Source of the DNA: Marinobacter sp. es.048
GTDB taxonomy: Bacteria > Pseudomonadota > Gammaproteobacteria > Pseudomonadales > Oleiphilaceae
DNA: 64,000 nucleotides
NCBI RefSeq assembly: GCF_900188435.1
Contig: NZ_FYFA01000001.1
Coordinates: forward strand, 682,001-746,000
Reading direction: 5' to 3'
Made by a program: the position numbers and the translations under genes. Below, piece after piece: positions 34,805 to 43,633 of the stretch; position 1 is the stretch's first letter, and every line of letters starts with the position of its first letter. Below the pieces are notes generated by a model that did not search any database, was not told the DNA's origin, and was given only the letters and a program-made list of their open reading frames with translations.

Positions 34805-35839
34805 TTAATGGCGACGCGCGATCAGTTCCCTGAGCGGTGCGAGAAGAAGGCGTCGCAACCGGTCTGAAACGCGCTGTTCGTGCCGTTGCCACAGAATGCC
34901 CAACCACACGATCGCCAGACCAATCAACGTAAGCGCAATTGGAAACAGAAGGCTGTTCTCGAACACCTCGTAGGCAAGATAGCCAAGGTACCCGGCGACT
35001 CCCAGACCGCCGAACACGACGAATACCCGCCGGCCCAGAATGGCCCCGGTGAAAATCATGGCAATATTCATCATGCAGTAGAGCAGCTTGCTCCATTCGC
35101 TCTCAGACTCCATCAGGGAAAGTCCGCTCCAGAAAGCCGTGACACCGAACATGTATAACCAGAACGCAAAGTCGCGGCTGCTCTGATTTCGGATATCCAC
35201 CCAGAAAGCCAGCAGGGCGATGAGGAGTCCGAACCACAGGGAAACCCATTTCCTGAGTTCCCAGGCAACGTACTCCTCACCAAACAGAAAGGGAGCCAGA
35301 TCCATACTCATGTACCAGAGCGTGACGGCCACCGGCATGACCAGGAAGGGCAATCGGTAGCGCCAGAGCATGACTGCGCCTGAGGCCAGTGTTGCCAGTT
35401 CCATGAATAACCAGCTCCAGTCGATGTAGCGGTGGTAGTCCCGGTATTCATGGCCGCCCGACCACCAGCCCATGCCGGCCTGAAACCCGAAAACCGCGAG
35501 TGGAGTAAGGACAACGACAAAAGTAGCAGTGATCCCCGCAGGAATTTTCAGGTCCAGCCGCTTCAGGAAAAACTCGGTGAGCCACAGGCCTGCGCCGGCG
35601 TAGATCAGGGCAATCAGTAGCAGACCCCAACCACCAAGGCTTTCCCACGAGAGGGTCATGAACAGGCTCATGGCCCCGATTGCAATCAGGCCGCCGAAGT
35701 AATAGAGGATGTGGGTGAAACGGAAAGAGGGGATTTGTTGCTGCTGTTCTGAGAGGAACGTCCAGAGTTGGTCAGCCTGTTCGTCCGTTATGATCTCTTT
35801 GCTTGCGGCTTGATCGAGAAGACTGCGCTTCAGTTCCAT
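34805..35839 (-). CDS. DUF2157-like membrane protein
   Basis: A 344-residue protein with a soluble N-terminus (~50 residues, including ITDEQADQLWTFLSEQ) and about ten hydrophobic segments. The layout resembles DUF2157 proteins, which have a short cytoplasmic helix region and a polytopic body. Function unknown. The C-terminus is strongly basic (RRLLLAPLRELIARRH). It ends 24 bases from the convergent TRAP permease and starts 45 bases before the small membrane protein gene ends, which lies upstream on the same strand. Confidence 0.72.
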   Translation of the reverse strand: MELKRSLLDQAASKEIITDEQADQLWTFLSEQQQQIPSFRFTHILYYFGGLIAIGAMSLFMTLSWESLGGWGLLLIALIYAGAGLWLTEFFLKRLDLKIPAGITATFVVVLTPLAVFGFQAGMGWWSGGHEYRDYHRYIDWSWLFMELATLASGAVMLWRYRLPFLVMPVAVTLWYMSMDLAPFLFGEEYVAWELRKWVSLWFGLLIALLAFWVDIRNQSSRDFAFWLYMFGVTAFWSGLSLMESESEWSKLLYCMMNIAMIFTGAILGRRVFVVFGGLGVAGYLGYLAYEVFENSLLFPIALTLIGLAIVWLGILWQRHEQRVSDRLRRLLLAPLRELIARRH

Positions 35840-35884
35840 GAGTGTTTCCCCACGAAAAATCCTCCTTTTTGGAAGCGGTTCAGC

Positions 35885-36163
35885 TCACCGATTGCCCCAC
35901 ATCTTCGACACCGCGGCATCGGAGCCCAACGTCCCGACGACCAACGACACGCCACCAATACCGAAGAAAACAAGCACGGGAATCAAGGCGCCTGCCTTAC
36001 CGGTGTAAACGAGCATAGCCGCTGACACCGTCGCCAGAACGAGGAACAGGATGCCCACGACATTCAACACGGTGCGATGCGAATCTTTGTAGCTGGGCCC
36101 AACCTTTCCGGATTCCAGTGGTTTGAGAATAAACGAAAAGAGCTGGCGTAGACGCTGTTTCAT
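35885..36163 (-). CDS. Small two-helix membrane protein
   Basis: A 92-residue protein of unknown function. The N-terminal ~30 residues are basic; two hydrophobic segments (~residues 33-52 and 58-80) suggest a helical hairpin in the inner membrane. No family is recognised. Probable co-transcription with the DUF2157-like gene 45 bases downstream. Confidence 0.6.
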   Translation of the reverse strand: MKQRLRQLFSFILKPLESGKVGPSYKDSHRTVLNVVGILFLVLATVSAAMLVYTGKAGALIPVLVFFGIGGVSLVVGTLGSDAAVSKMWGNR

Positions 36164-36198
36164 GAAGCCGTTTCCTTGAGTGTGTTGGGCTATGATAC

Positions 36199-36231
36199 AA
36201 AAAAAGCGCCGTGCTTTCGCAGGGCGCTTTT
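36199..36231. terminator. Terminator after pckA
   Basis: AAAAGCGCC and GGCGCTTTT arms surround a 12-base loop. On the minus strand seven T follow the stem, giving a strong intrinsic terminator about 20 bases after the pckA stop; the plus-strand T-run is shorter. Confidence 0.85.
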
Positions 36232-36250
36232 CTTACTTGCCGTAATCGAC

Positions 36251-37786
36251 TCAGCTCAGCTTCGGACCGGCTTCGACGATTGAATCCGCCACGTCGAACT
36301 TGTTGAAGTTCTCGACGAACTGGGCGATCAGTTCCTGGGACTTGCCATCGTAATAGTCCGGGCTTACCCAGGTGTTGCGCGGGTTCAGCAGCTCGGTGTC
36401 CACGCCCGGAACATGCTTGGGCACGTCCAGGTTCAGGGTCGGCAGGTGTTCGGTTTCCACGTCGTCCAGGTCGCCATTCTGGATTGAGGCGATGATGGCA
36501 CGGGTAGTCGGAATGCTGAATCGCTGTCCTTCACCGTAAGGGCCGCCGGTCCAGCCGGTGTTGACCAGGAAGACCTTACTGCCAAACTCGTCCATCCGCT
36601 TCATCAGAAGCTCGGCGTAAACGCCGGCCGGACGGGGGAAGAAGGGCGCACCGAAGCAGGTTGAGAAGGTGGACTTCAGTTTCGAGGAAGAACCCATCTC
36701 GGTGGAGCCAACCAGAGCGGTATAGCCACTCAGGAAGTGGTAAGCGGCGCCTTCGCGGCTCAGGACGGACACGGGCGGCAGAACGCCGGTCATGTCGCAG
36801 GTCAGGAACACGATGTGAGATGGCTCACCGGCGCGGTTCTCGATCACGCGCTTCTCAACGTGCTCAAGCGGGTAGGCGCAGCGGGAGTTTTCGGTGAGGG
36901 ATACGTCAGTGTAATCCGGCTCACGGGTCTCAGGGTCGATGGTCACGTTCTCGACAATGGCGCCGAAACGGATGGCGTCCCAGATGATCGGTTCATTTTT
37001 CCGGGTCAGGTCGATGCACTTCGCGTAGCAACCGCCTTCGATGTTGAATACGGTGCCCGGGCCCCAACCGTGCTCATCGTCACCGATGAGGAAGCGGTGC
37101 GGATCGGCGGAGAGGGTAGTCTTGCCGGTGCCGGACAGACCGAAAAACAGGCAGGTTTCGCCGTCTTCACCGACGTTGGCCGAGCAGTGCATGGGCAGCA
37201 CGTCTTTTTCCGGCAGCAGGAAGTTCTGCACCGAGAACATGGCCTTCTTCATTTCGCCGGCGTAATGCATACCGGCCAGCAGAACCTTGCGCTTGGCAAA
37301 GTTGATCATCACGCAGCCGTCGCTGTTGGTGCCATCGCGCTCGGGCACGCACTCGAAGTTGGCGGCGTTCAGTATCTGCCATTCCTGCTTGTCAGCCGGG
37401 TTGTAGCTTTCCGGACGGATAAACAGATTGCGGCCGAACAGATTCTGCCAGGCCGTCTCGGTAGTCATTTTGACCGGCAGATAGTGTTCCGGGTCGGAAC
37501 CGACATGAACGTGAGACACGAACTGGTCTTTCTCGGCGATGTAAGCTTCAACACGGTCCCAGAGGGCGTCGAATTTTTCGGCGTCGAAAGGACGGTTGAT
37601 CGGACCCCAGTGGATATCATCCGAGGTGCTCGGCTCCTCGACAATATAACGGTCCATGGGAGACCGACCTGTGCGGTCACCGGTTTTTACGACCAGGGAA
37701 CCGTTGGCTGCCAGCTGGCCTTCCTCACGCGCCAGTGCCACCTCAACCAGTCGTGCTGTACTCAGATCATTATAAGTGTTGCTCAC
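36251..37786 (-). CDS. pckA: Phosphoenolpyruvate carboxykinase (ATP)
   Basis: Converts oxaloacetate and ATP to PEP, CO2 and ADP, the entry to gluconeogenesis from organic acids and acetate. 511 residues. The kinase loop is [16 protein letters not shown], followed by [22 protein letters not shown] lies in the N-terminal part and [14 protein letters not shown] near the C-terminus. Transcribed alone from a 172-base upstream region that holds a long inverted repeat; a strong terminator follows. Confidence 0.97.
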   Translation of the reverse strand: MSNTYNDLSTARLVEVALAREEGQLAANGSLVVKTGDRTGRSPMDRYIVEEPSTSDDIHWGPINRPFDAEKFDALWDRVEAYIAEKDQFVSHVHVGSDPEHYLPVKMTTETAWQNLFGRNLFIRPESYNPADKQEWQILNAANFECVPERDGTNSDGCVMINFAKRKVLLAGMHYAGEMKKAMFSVQNFLLPEKDVLPMHCSANVGEDGETCLFFGLSGTGKTTLSADPHRFLIGDDEHGWGPGTVFNIEGGCYAKCIDLTRKNEPIIWDAIRFGAIVENVTIDPETREPDYTDVSLTENSRCAYPLEHVEKRVIENRAGEPSHIVFLTCDMTGVLPPVSVLSREGAAYHFLSGYTALVGSTEMGSSSKLKSTFSTCFGAPFFPRPAGVYAELLMKRMDEFGSKVFLVNTGWTGGPYGEGQRFSIPTTRAIIASIQNGDLDDVETEHLPTLNLDVPKHVPGVDTELLNPRNTWVSPDYYDGKSQELIAQFVENFNKFDVADSIVEAGPKLS

Positions 37787-37814
37787 TTCGACCTCGCCCT
37801 CGGGATGTCTTAGT

Positions 37815-37859
37815 GATTGCTCAGGCCGCCCCCCAAAATTGACGGAAATCTGAGCAATC
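37815..37859 (-). promoter_or_regulatory. Long inverted repeat upstream of pckA
   Basis: Ten-base arms GATTGCTCAG (37815-37824) and CTGAGCAATC (37850-37859) are perfect complements separated by 25 bases, starting 29 bases before the pckA ATG. It could be a leader hairpin or a split operator. No T-run follows the stem. Confidence 0.5.
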
Positions 37860-37958
37860 GGGTCAATTCAGGCGCGCTATTATGCCAGAGACGCCGGTAA
37901 AAAACGACTGCCCGGGAAGCCTTGCTATCAGCGGTTTCCCGGCTAATCGAACGTGTTT

Positions 37959-38813
37959 CTAGTGTAGCGTATGACCGGTGAAAAGATGATCAATATCATT
38001 TCTATCGAAGCGATAGTGAGCGTGACAGAACTGGCAATCCATCTCGATGGAGCCCTGTTCTTCCAGAATGCTGTAGCATTCTTCACTGCCTATGGCTTCC
38101 AGTGCGCCGAGGGTCCGCTCCCTGGAGCAGCTGCACCGGAAGGCGACCGGTTCGGCGTCGAACAGCCGCACGGTTTCCTCATGGAACAGGCGATGTAGCA
38201 GGGTTTCGCTGTCCAGCTCCAGTAACTCTCCGGCTTCCACTGTGCGGGCCAGATGGTTTACCCGGTCCCAGAGGTCTTCGTCTTCCTCAGTTGCGCCCGG
38301 CAGGCGCTGGAGCATCAGTCCGGCGGCGCCGTTTTCATCGGCAAACAGGAACAGGCTGGTGGGAATCTGTTCCGAGCGATCGAAGTATTCCTCAAGACAG
38401 CCGCCAAGCGTGTCCTGATCACGGGGTACCACGCCCTGGTAGCGATTGCCGCGGTCGGGCGTGATGGTGATGGCCATCCGACTCTCGCCGAGCAGATCGT
38501 GGAAGCTGTCTTCGCTGACGGCATGTTCGTCAAAGCGGGCCAGGCCACGGATGTGCCGGTCGTGGCTGCACTCGGCCATCAGTGTGCGCAGCGGGCCTTC
38601 TCCCTGGGCCTGTACCGATAGCGTACCCTCAAACTTCAGGGTGCTGCTCATCAGAATGCTTGCCACCAGCGCTTCCCCGAGCAGTTCCCGAACGGTGTCC
38701 GGATAGGGCGCCTGGCTGCCAATTTCCTGATAGCTGTCGGCCAGCTGCACCCAGGCTCCGCGCACCTGGCTGTGTTCAAAAATAAAGCGCTGGAACTGGT
38801 CGCGGGCTGCCAT
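37959..38813 (-). CDS. hslO: Redox-regulated chaperone Hsp33
   Basis: A 284-residue holdase activated by oxidative unfolding in the cytosol. The redox switch is the C-terminal CSCS and CQFC pair, which normally binds zinc as four Cys; ARFDEHAVSEDSFHDLLG and QGVVPRDQDTLGGCLEEYFDRSEQ belong to the core. The ATG at 38813 is chosen because homology begins at RDQFQRFIFE right after it; an in-frame ATG ten codons earlier has no support. The hslR gene lies 60 bases upstream on the same strand, so the two are probably co-expressed. Confidence 0.95.
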   Translation of the reverse strand: MAARDQFQRFIFEHSQVRGAWVQLADSYQEIGSQAPYPDTVRELLGEALVASILMSSTLKFEGTLSVQAQGEGPLRTLMAECSHDRHIRGLARFDEHAVSEDSFHDLLGESRMAITITPDRGNRYQGVVPRDQDTLGGCLEEYFDRSEQIPTSLFLFADENGAAGLMLQRLPGATEEDEDLWDRVNHLARTVEAGELLELDSETLLHRLFHEETVRLFDAEPVAFRCSCSRERTLGALEAIGSEECYSILEEQGSIEMDCQFCHAHYRFDRNDIDHLFTGHTLH

Positions 38814-38873
38814 GTTGTGTCTCCTGAATGCCGGTCGTTGCACGTTGACTGAGGGCGGGGATGTAAAAAGGGT

Positions 38874-39281
38874 TCAGAGGCCGTTCTGTTCGCGAAAGCG
38901 CTGAATGTCCCTCCGGTCTTTCTTTGAGGGTCGTCTGGCCGGAGGAAGTTGCGCTGCCTGCATGGTTTTACGCTGCCAGGCCAATTCCTCGCGTTTCTTG
39001 GCGCTATCTTCTGTTTCGTGGTAGAGCTTTTGAGCTTCGGGCGCACCACGGCGCCGGTCGCTTATGTCATCAACAATAATGACTTTTTCCTGCCAGCCCA
39101 GACGCAGCGTCAGCTTTGCGCCGGCTTCCACCAGCTTGCCGGGTTTGCAGCGCTGGCTGTTGTAATGGACCTTGCCTCCCTCAATCGCTTCCTTGGCCAG
39201 GGAGCGGGTCTTGTAGAAGCGGGCGGCCCAGAGCCATTTATCGAGCCTTACACGTTGGTCGTCAGCGGTTGATGCCGTCAT
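38874..39281 (-). CDS. hslR: Heat-shock RNA-binding protein Hsp15
   Basis: A 135-residue S4-domain protein. VRLDKWLWAARFYKTRSLA begins the S4 fold, followed by GGKVHYNSQRCKPGKLVEAGAKL; the tail is strongly basic (PPARRPSKKDRRDI). E. coli Hsp15 binds free 50S subunits that carry a stalled nascent chain. It lies between yrfG and hslO on one strand, the classic yrfG-hslR-hslO heat-shock order. Confidence 0.94.
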   Translation of the reverse strand: MTASTADDQRVRLDKWLWAARFYKTRSLAKEAIEGGKVHYNSQRCKPGKLVEAGAKLTLRLGWQEKVIIVDDISDRRRGAPEAQKLYHETEDSAKKREELAWQRKTMQAAQLPPARRPSKKDRRDIQRFREQNGL

Positions 39282-39322
39282 GTCTCCTCACCTGATGGGC
39301 TTGTACGCCAATTATAACCCTG

Positions 39323-40012
39323 TCATCGGCCGGATGGCAGGGGCGAACGCTGGCGAAGAGTCGGGAGAATTTCATCGAAGTGATGAATGCAGGGTATTTC
39401 CGGGTGCTGTTCCCGGGCTTCCTGCTGGCTGTCTGGCGCCAGTACTGCAAGGCATTGGGCAATGCCGGCCGCAAGGGCGCTTTCCAGCACCGGGAAACTG
39501 TCGTCGATCATCAGGGTGTTTTCAGCCTGGTAGGGCGCCAGGCGCTGGAGGTCATGCCAGAACGACGGATCTTCCTTCGGTTTGCCCAGTTGATGGCTTG
39601 AGACAATGGCATCAACTCGTGCAGAAAGGCCGGTACGCTGAAGTTTCAGGGCCAGGGGATCCGGGTGGCAGTTGGTGACGATCACCGATTGGAGTCCGGA
39701 GTGCCTCAGCGCATCGAGAAAATCGGTTACATGGGGCCGGTAACCAATCCGGTCACCCACTTCGGCTTTCAGGCCGGTGATGTCCAGGGATAGCCGCTCG
39801 CTCCAGTAATCGGTGCAGTACCAGTTTAATGACCCTCGCTCAGCCATGATCATCGGAATCAGGCGGTCTTTCGCGTCCTGGGGGTGAAGGTCGTAGTGCT
39901 CGGCATAGCGGGCTGGGAGGTGTTCGAGCCAGAAGTGATTATCGAAATGCAGATCCAGCAGTGTTCCGTCCATATCCAGGAACACGGTGTTTAGAGAGGA
40001 CCAGTCAACCAT
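39323..40012 (-). CDS. yrfG: GMP/IMP nucleotidase (HAD family)
   Basis: A 229-residue HAD hydrolase. Motif I is VFLDMDGTLLDL, motif II VIVTNCHP, the Lys LGKPKEDP and motif III MIDDSFPVL. E. coli YrfG dephosphorylates GMP and IMP. The ATG at 40012 fits family starts, yet no ribosome-binding sequence precedes it: the preceding bases are the T-run of a hairpin. Initiation may therefore be weak or controlled. It sits upstream of hslR. Confidence 0.9.
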   Translation of the reverse strand: MVDWSSLNTVFLDMDGTLLDLHFDNHFWLEHLPARYAEHYDLHPQDAKDRLIPMIMAERGSLNWYCTDYWSERLSLDITGLKAEVGDRIGYRPHVTDFLDALRHSGLQSVIVTNCHPDPLALKLQRTGLSARVDAIVSSHQLGKPKEDPSFWHDLQRLAPYQAENTLMIDDSFPVLESALAAGIAQCLAVLAPDSQQEAREQHPEIPCIHHFDEILPTLRQRSPLPSGR

Positions 40013-40016
40013 AGAG

Positions 40017-40047
40017 AAAAACAGCCTGAAGGATTTTCTTCAGGCTG
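40017..40047 (-). terminator. Intrinsic terminator abutting the yrfG start
   Basis: On the minus strand CAGCCTGAAG and CTTCAGGCTG arms with a 6-base loop are followed by five T. It ends the secreted-protein gene (stop at 40108) and leaves only four bases before the yrfG ATG. Confidence 0.8.
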
Positions 40048-40107
40048 CCGGAGTTCGCTCGTTGGAGCAAGCCGTGATAATACGGAGGCTTGTCCGATGG
40101 AGCCAGA

Positions 40108-40437
40108 TCAGTTGCTGGTCTGAACCGTCTCGGGCTTCTTGCCGGTGCGGGTGCAGCCAAGACAGCGCACGAAAGTTGCCTTGGCAGGGCCCATCACCAG
40201 GACTTCTCCGGCTTCGTCGGCGTTGCCGCCCAGCAGAGAGAAGGGCAGGGATACCAGGTAGACAGCGCTGCCCACAATGGTGGTTGCCAGCAGGGCCGGG
40301 CGAACAAAAATGGCATCGCCGGTCATGGCCAGCGCGGACGGGGTTTCATCCACAGCCTGTGCATGTCCGAGTGAAGAGAATGCCATCAGGCAGGCCGCCA
40401 CAGTGGCCACCAGAGTGCGGGAAATCTTGCGGGTCAT
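40108..40437 (-). CDS. Small secreted protein of unknown function
   Basis: A 109-residue protein with a signal peptide (~1-26, ending near SLGHA). After it comes a hydrophobic segment (LATTIVGSAVYLVSLPFSLLGG) and a C-terminal CLGC pair. No characterised family is recognised, though proteins of this type occur widely in Pseudomonas-like bacteria. It is monocistronic with its own terminator. Confidence 0.6.
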   Translation of the reverse strand: MTRKISRTLVATVAACLMAFSSLGHAQAVDETPSALAMTGDAIFVRPALLATTIVGSAVYLVSLPFSLLGGNADEAGEVLVMGPAKATFVRCLGCTRTGKKPETVQTSN

Positions 40438-40620
40438 CGTACTGTCTCCTGAGCTTTTTGGCCCTGACGGGTACTGTCTTCAAGGACGACAGTACCGGAA
40501 TCGCATCAAGTGAATACCATCCCATTGTATACCGTGGGCGTTAATCCTCTGTTAACTATGAATCATATTTGCGTATTTTCAAACGATTTTTCGTTGCTGA
40601 ATGTGGCATCTCGTAAGCAT

Positions 40621-41433
40621 TCAACGCTGGCAGCGCGGGCAGTAAACCGTTGATCGGTTGTTCATCCGTATTTCTTTCAGCGGTGTCCCGCATTCCTTGC
40701 AGGGCTGGCCGCCGCGACCGTACACCAGTAGGGACTGGGCAAAATAGCCGGGTTCGCCATCGCTGTTTACAAAGTCCCGGAGGGTGGTTCCGCCCATCAG
40801 GATGGCGGCGCTGAGCGTTTCCCGGATGGCTTCGGCCAGCCTGTGATAGCGGTCGAGGCTGATTCGTCCGGCTTTGCGTCTTGGGTGGATGCCGGATTTG
40901 AACAGGGCTTCATTGGCGTAGATGTTACCAACCCCGACCACCACGTGATTGTCCATGATGAACGATTTCACCGGTGTGTTTTTGCCCCGGGAGAGCCGGA
41001 ACAGGAACGCGCCATTGAATTCGGAGGCCAGGGGTTCGGGGCCAAGATGGCTGATCAGCGGGTGTTCATTGGCCGAGTCGGCCCAGAGCCAGCAGCCAAA
41101 CCGGCGGGGATCATTGAATCGGAGAATGACGCCAGACTGTAACGCCAGGTCGATATGGTCATGGGTCAGTGGTGGCGTGCTGTCGGTGATAATTCGCAGG
41201 CTGCCGGACATGCCGAGGTGAACAATCACCGTGCCCTGGTCCATGTTAAGGAACAAATACTTGGCCCGTCGGTCTATACTTCTTATGACCTGACTTTCCA
41301 GTTTCTCGCCAAGATCCGTCGGAACAGGCCAGCGCAGGCTACCGTTGCGCACGGTCACGCGGGCTATGGTTTCGCCCTCGCAGTGAGGGGCGATGCCACG
41401 GCGGGTGGTTTCTACTTCGGGCAGTTCGGGCAC
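40621..41433 (-). CDS. mutM: Formamidopyrimidine-DNA glycosylase
   Basis: Excises 8-oxoguanine and formamidopyrimidines from DNA and nicks the backbone. 270 residues. The N-terminus [12 protein letters not shown] places the catalytic Pro and Glu; [12 protein letters not shown] is the H2TH region; four Cys near the C-terminus (CKECG and CPRCQR) make the zinc finger. Monocistronic, divergent from the desaturase gene with 140 bases between. Confidence 0.97.
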   Translation of the reverse strand: MPELPEVETTRRGIAPHCEGETIARVTVRNGSLRWPVPTDLGEKLESQVIRSIDRRAKYLFLNMDQGTVIVHLGMSGSLRIITDSTPPLTHDHIDLALQSGVILRFNDPRRFGCWLWADSANEHPLISHLGPEPLASEFNGAFLFRLSRGKNTPVKSFIMDNHVVVGVGNIYANEALFKSGIHPRRKAGRISLDRYHRLAEAIRETLSAAILMGGTTLRDFVNSDGEPGYFAQSLLVYGRGGQPCKECGTPLKEIRMNNRSTVYCPRCQR

Positions 41434-41573
41434 GGGTGGGAATCTCCGATGGAAAACGAGTAAGTGTAATCAGTAACAATTTTGCATCCAAATGCTGTTG
41501 TTGTGGCTTACAGCTGTACGCTAAAGTTGTGAAGTTGGCCTCGCGCCAAAGATAATGATTTCGAGGATTTGCT

Positions 41574-42752
41574 ATGTGGTTTAATGGTCTTCTTGACCTG
41601 TCGTGGATGCAGCTCATTCTGGTAACACTTGGAATGACCCATGTCACGATTGTTAGTGTAACGCTCTACCTGCACCGCCATTCGGCGCACAATTCGCTGG
41701 ATTTGCATCCGGCTCTGAAACACTTCTTCCGGTTCTGGCTCTGGTTGACCACCGCGCAGAACACCAAGGAGTGGACGGCCATCCACCGTAAACATCACGC
41801 CAAATGCGAAACCGAGGAAGATCCCCACAGCCCGGTGGTGTTGGGTATTCGCAAGGTTCTGTTCGAGGGGGCTGAACTCTATGCCGAATCAGCGACCCCG
41901 GAAACCGTTGAACGCTATGGCCAGCGCACCCCGGAAGACTGGGTAGAGCGGAATGTCTACAGTCGCTACCAGATGTTGGGCATCGCATTGATGGCGGTGA
42001 TCAATCTGGCTCTGTTTGGCGTTCATGGCATCTGGATCTGGGCGGTACAGATGATGTGGATCCCGGTATGGGCTGCCGGTGTGGTTAACGGCATTGGTCA
42101 CTGGATGGGTTACCGAAACTACGAGTGTGCCGATAACGCCCGCAACATCAGTCCGTTGGGTCTTCTGATCGGAGGCGAAGAGCTGCATAACAACCACCAC
42201 ACCTACCCGAACTCCTCCAAGCTGTCCCGTCGCTGGTTCGAGGTGGATATCGGCTGGGGCTATATCCGTCTGTTCCAGTTATTCGGTCTGGCCAAGCCCA
42301 AGGGCTATCGTCCGATTGCTCATCATGTACCGGGCAAGTTGGAGGTGGACGTAGAGACCGTCCAGGCGATTGCCAACAACCGCTTTGACATTATGCGCCA
42401 GTACCGCAAGCGCGTTATGGAGCCGGTGTTGCGCCAGCAGAAGTCACTGATGGACGATGAGATCCGTCCACGGTATCGGAAGCTCAAGCAGCTGCTCTCC
42501 CGGGAAATTACACTGATCCAGCCCAAGGAAAAGGAAACCCTGGAGTCGGTGCTGGAGCGCAATGCAGTGTTGCGCCAGATCTACGAGAAGAGCCATGAAC
42601 TGCAGGCGCTCTGGCGTCAGCGTGGGCTTAAGCCGCAGGACAAGTTGAATGCTCTGATGGAGTGGTGCCGGGAGGCAGAAGCCAGCGGCATCCGCTATCT
42701 CGAGGAGTTTGCCGAGCATCTCAGGGCCTATTCCCTGCGCCCGGCCTCCTGA
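41574..42752 (+). CDS. desA: Membrane fatty-acid desaturase
   Basis: A di-iron desaturase, 392 residues. Three His boxes are visible: HRHSAH near residue 35, HRKHHAK near 67 and HNNHHTYP near 205. Hydrophobic segments lie around them (residues ~7-30, 45-60, 135-175). It closely resembles what I recall of Pseudomonas aeruginosa DesA (PA0286), an aerobic delta-9 desaturase acting on phospholipid acyl chains; the C-terminal ~130 residues are a charged helical tail. A strong terminator follows. Confidence 0.88.
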   Translation: MWFNGLLDLSWMQLILVTLGMTHVTIVSVTLYLHRHSAHNSLDLHPALKHFFRFWLWLTTAQNTKEWTAIHRKHHAKCETEEDPHSPVVLGIRKVLFEGAELYAESATPETVERYGQRTPEDWVERNVYSRYQMLGIALMAVINLALFGVHGIWIWAVQMMWIPVWAAGVVNGIGHWMGYRNYECADNARNISPLGLLIGGEELHNNHHTYPNSSKLSRRWFEVDIGWGYIRLFQLFGLAKPKGYRPIAHHVPGKLEVDVETVQAIANNRFDIMRQYRKRVMEPVLRQQKSLMDDEIRPRYRKLKQLLSREITLIQPKEKETLESVLERNAVLRQIYEKSHELQALWRQRGLKPQDKLNALMEWCREAEASGIRYLEEFAEHLRAYSLRPAS

Positions 42753-42796
42753 TCCGGCGCTGCAGATCGACCTGAACCTGCTCGGGCGGTGAATCC

Positions 42797-42831
42797 GGGG
42801 CCAGATGAAAGCTTTCATCTGGCCCCTTTTT
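42797..42831. terminator. Perfect palindromic bidirectional terminator
   Basis: A 30-base perfect palindrome (GGGGCCAGATGAAAG plus its complement, centred on AAGCTT) with five T after it on the plus strand. It serves the convergent desA and rsmD genes; the last base touches the rsmD stop. On the minus strand no T-run follows the stem. Confidence 0.8.
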
Positions 42832-43481
42832 CATTCTGGCCCGGCAATGACCCGGAACAGAGAGTAGGTGACCTGTCCCGCACTCTTCTGCCGGTGCAGC
42901 TGCCACGAATCAGGCACAGACGGCGTTGGAAGTTCGCTCTCGTGTTCCACGTAAATCCAGCCGCCGGGTTTGATCCACGCCTGTTGCTCCAGTAGCGGAA
43001 ATAGCTTTGCCAGCCAGCCCTGGCGGAACGGCGGATCCATGAACACGATATCAAACGGCGGCCGGTTTCTCTGGCCCAGATAGCTTTCGACGTCTGAACA
43101 CACCACATCCCCGTTGTCGGATTTCAACAGCCGGAGGTTGTCCCGCAGCGCCTTTGCCAGCGCTGGTGTGTGGTCCACCAGGGTCGCTCGTCCGGCTCCT
43201 CTGGACAGAGCCTCGAGCCCAAGCGCACCGGAGCCGGCGAACAGATCCAGGCAGTCACTGCCTGCCAGGTGAAAGGTCAGCCAGTTGAACAGGGTTTCCC
43301 GGGTGCGGGCGGGGGTTGGTCGCACGCCACCGGCGTCCGGAAAGCGCAGTTTACGGCTGCGCCAGTCGCCGCCAATAATTCGCAGCTCACCGGTGCCGCT
43401 GCTTTTGCCAGCCGGAGCCGCGCCGCGATCGGCTGGGGATCTCTTCTGGTGAGACCGGCTTGCGGATTGTCTGCGCGCCAT
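42831..43481 (-). CDS. rsmD: 16S rRNA (guanine966-N2)-methyltransferase
   Basis: A 216-residue SAM-dependent methyltransferase. LRIIGGDWRSRKLRFP and RPTPARTRETLFNWL are the N-terminal signatures; LDLFAGSGALGLEALSRGA binds SAM; MDPPFRQG is the catalytic (D/N)PPF motif. The first ~30 residues are basic and low-complexity. Divergent from ftsY with 152 bases between, an arrangement common in gammaproteobacteria. Confidence 0.96.
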   Translation of the reverse strand: MARRQSASRSHQKRSPADRGAAPAGKSSGTGELRIIGGDWRSRKLRFPDAGGVRPTPARTRETLFNWLTFHLAGSDCLDLFAGSGALGLEALSRGAGRATLVDHTPALAKALRDNLRLLKSDNGDVVCSDVESYLGQRNRPPFDIVFMDPPFRQGWLAKLFPLLEQQAWIKPGGWIYVEHESELPTPSVPDSWQLHRQKSAGQVTYSLFRVIAGPE

Positions 43482-43633
43482 AGTCGCGGCTCCACGAGTT
43501 TATTCGGTTCAGGATATGTGCGTGCATCTTACCGGAAACGTTCGCGGGCGCGATAATCGGGGCGACCCTCACTTCACCGGGACAGTCTGCTAGAATGTCG
43601 GCTTTATTTGTCCCGCCCATTCAGACTGATGGA

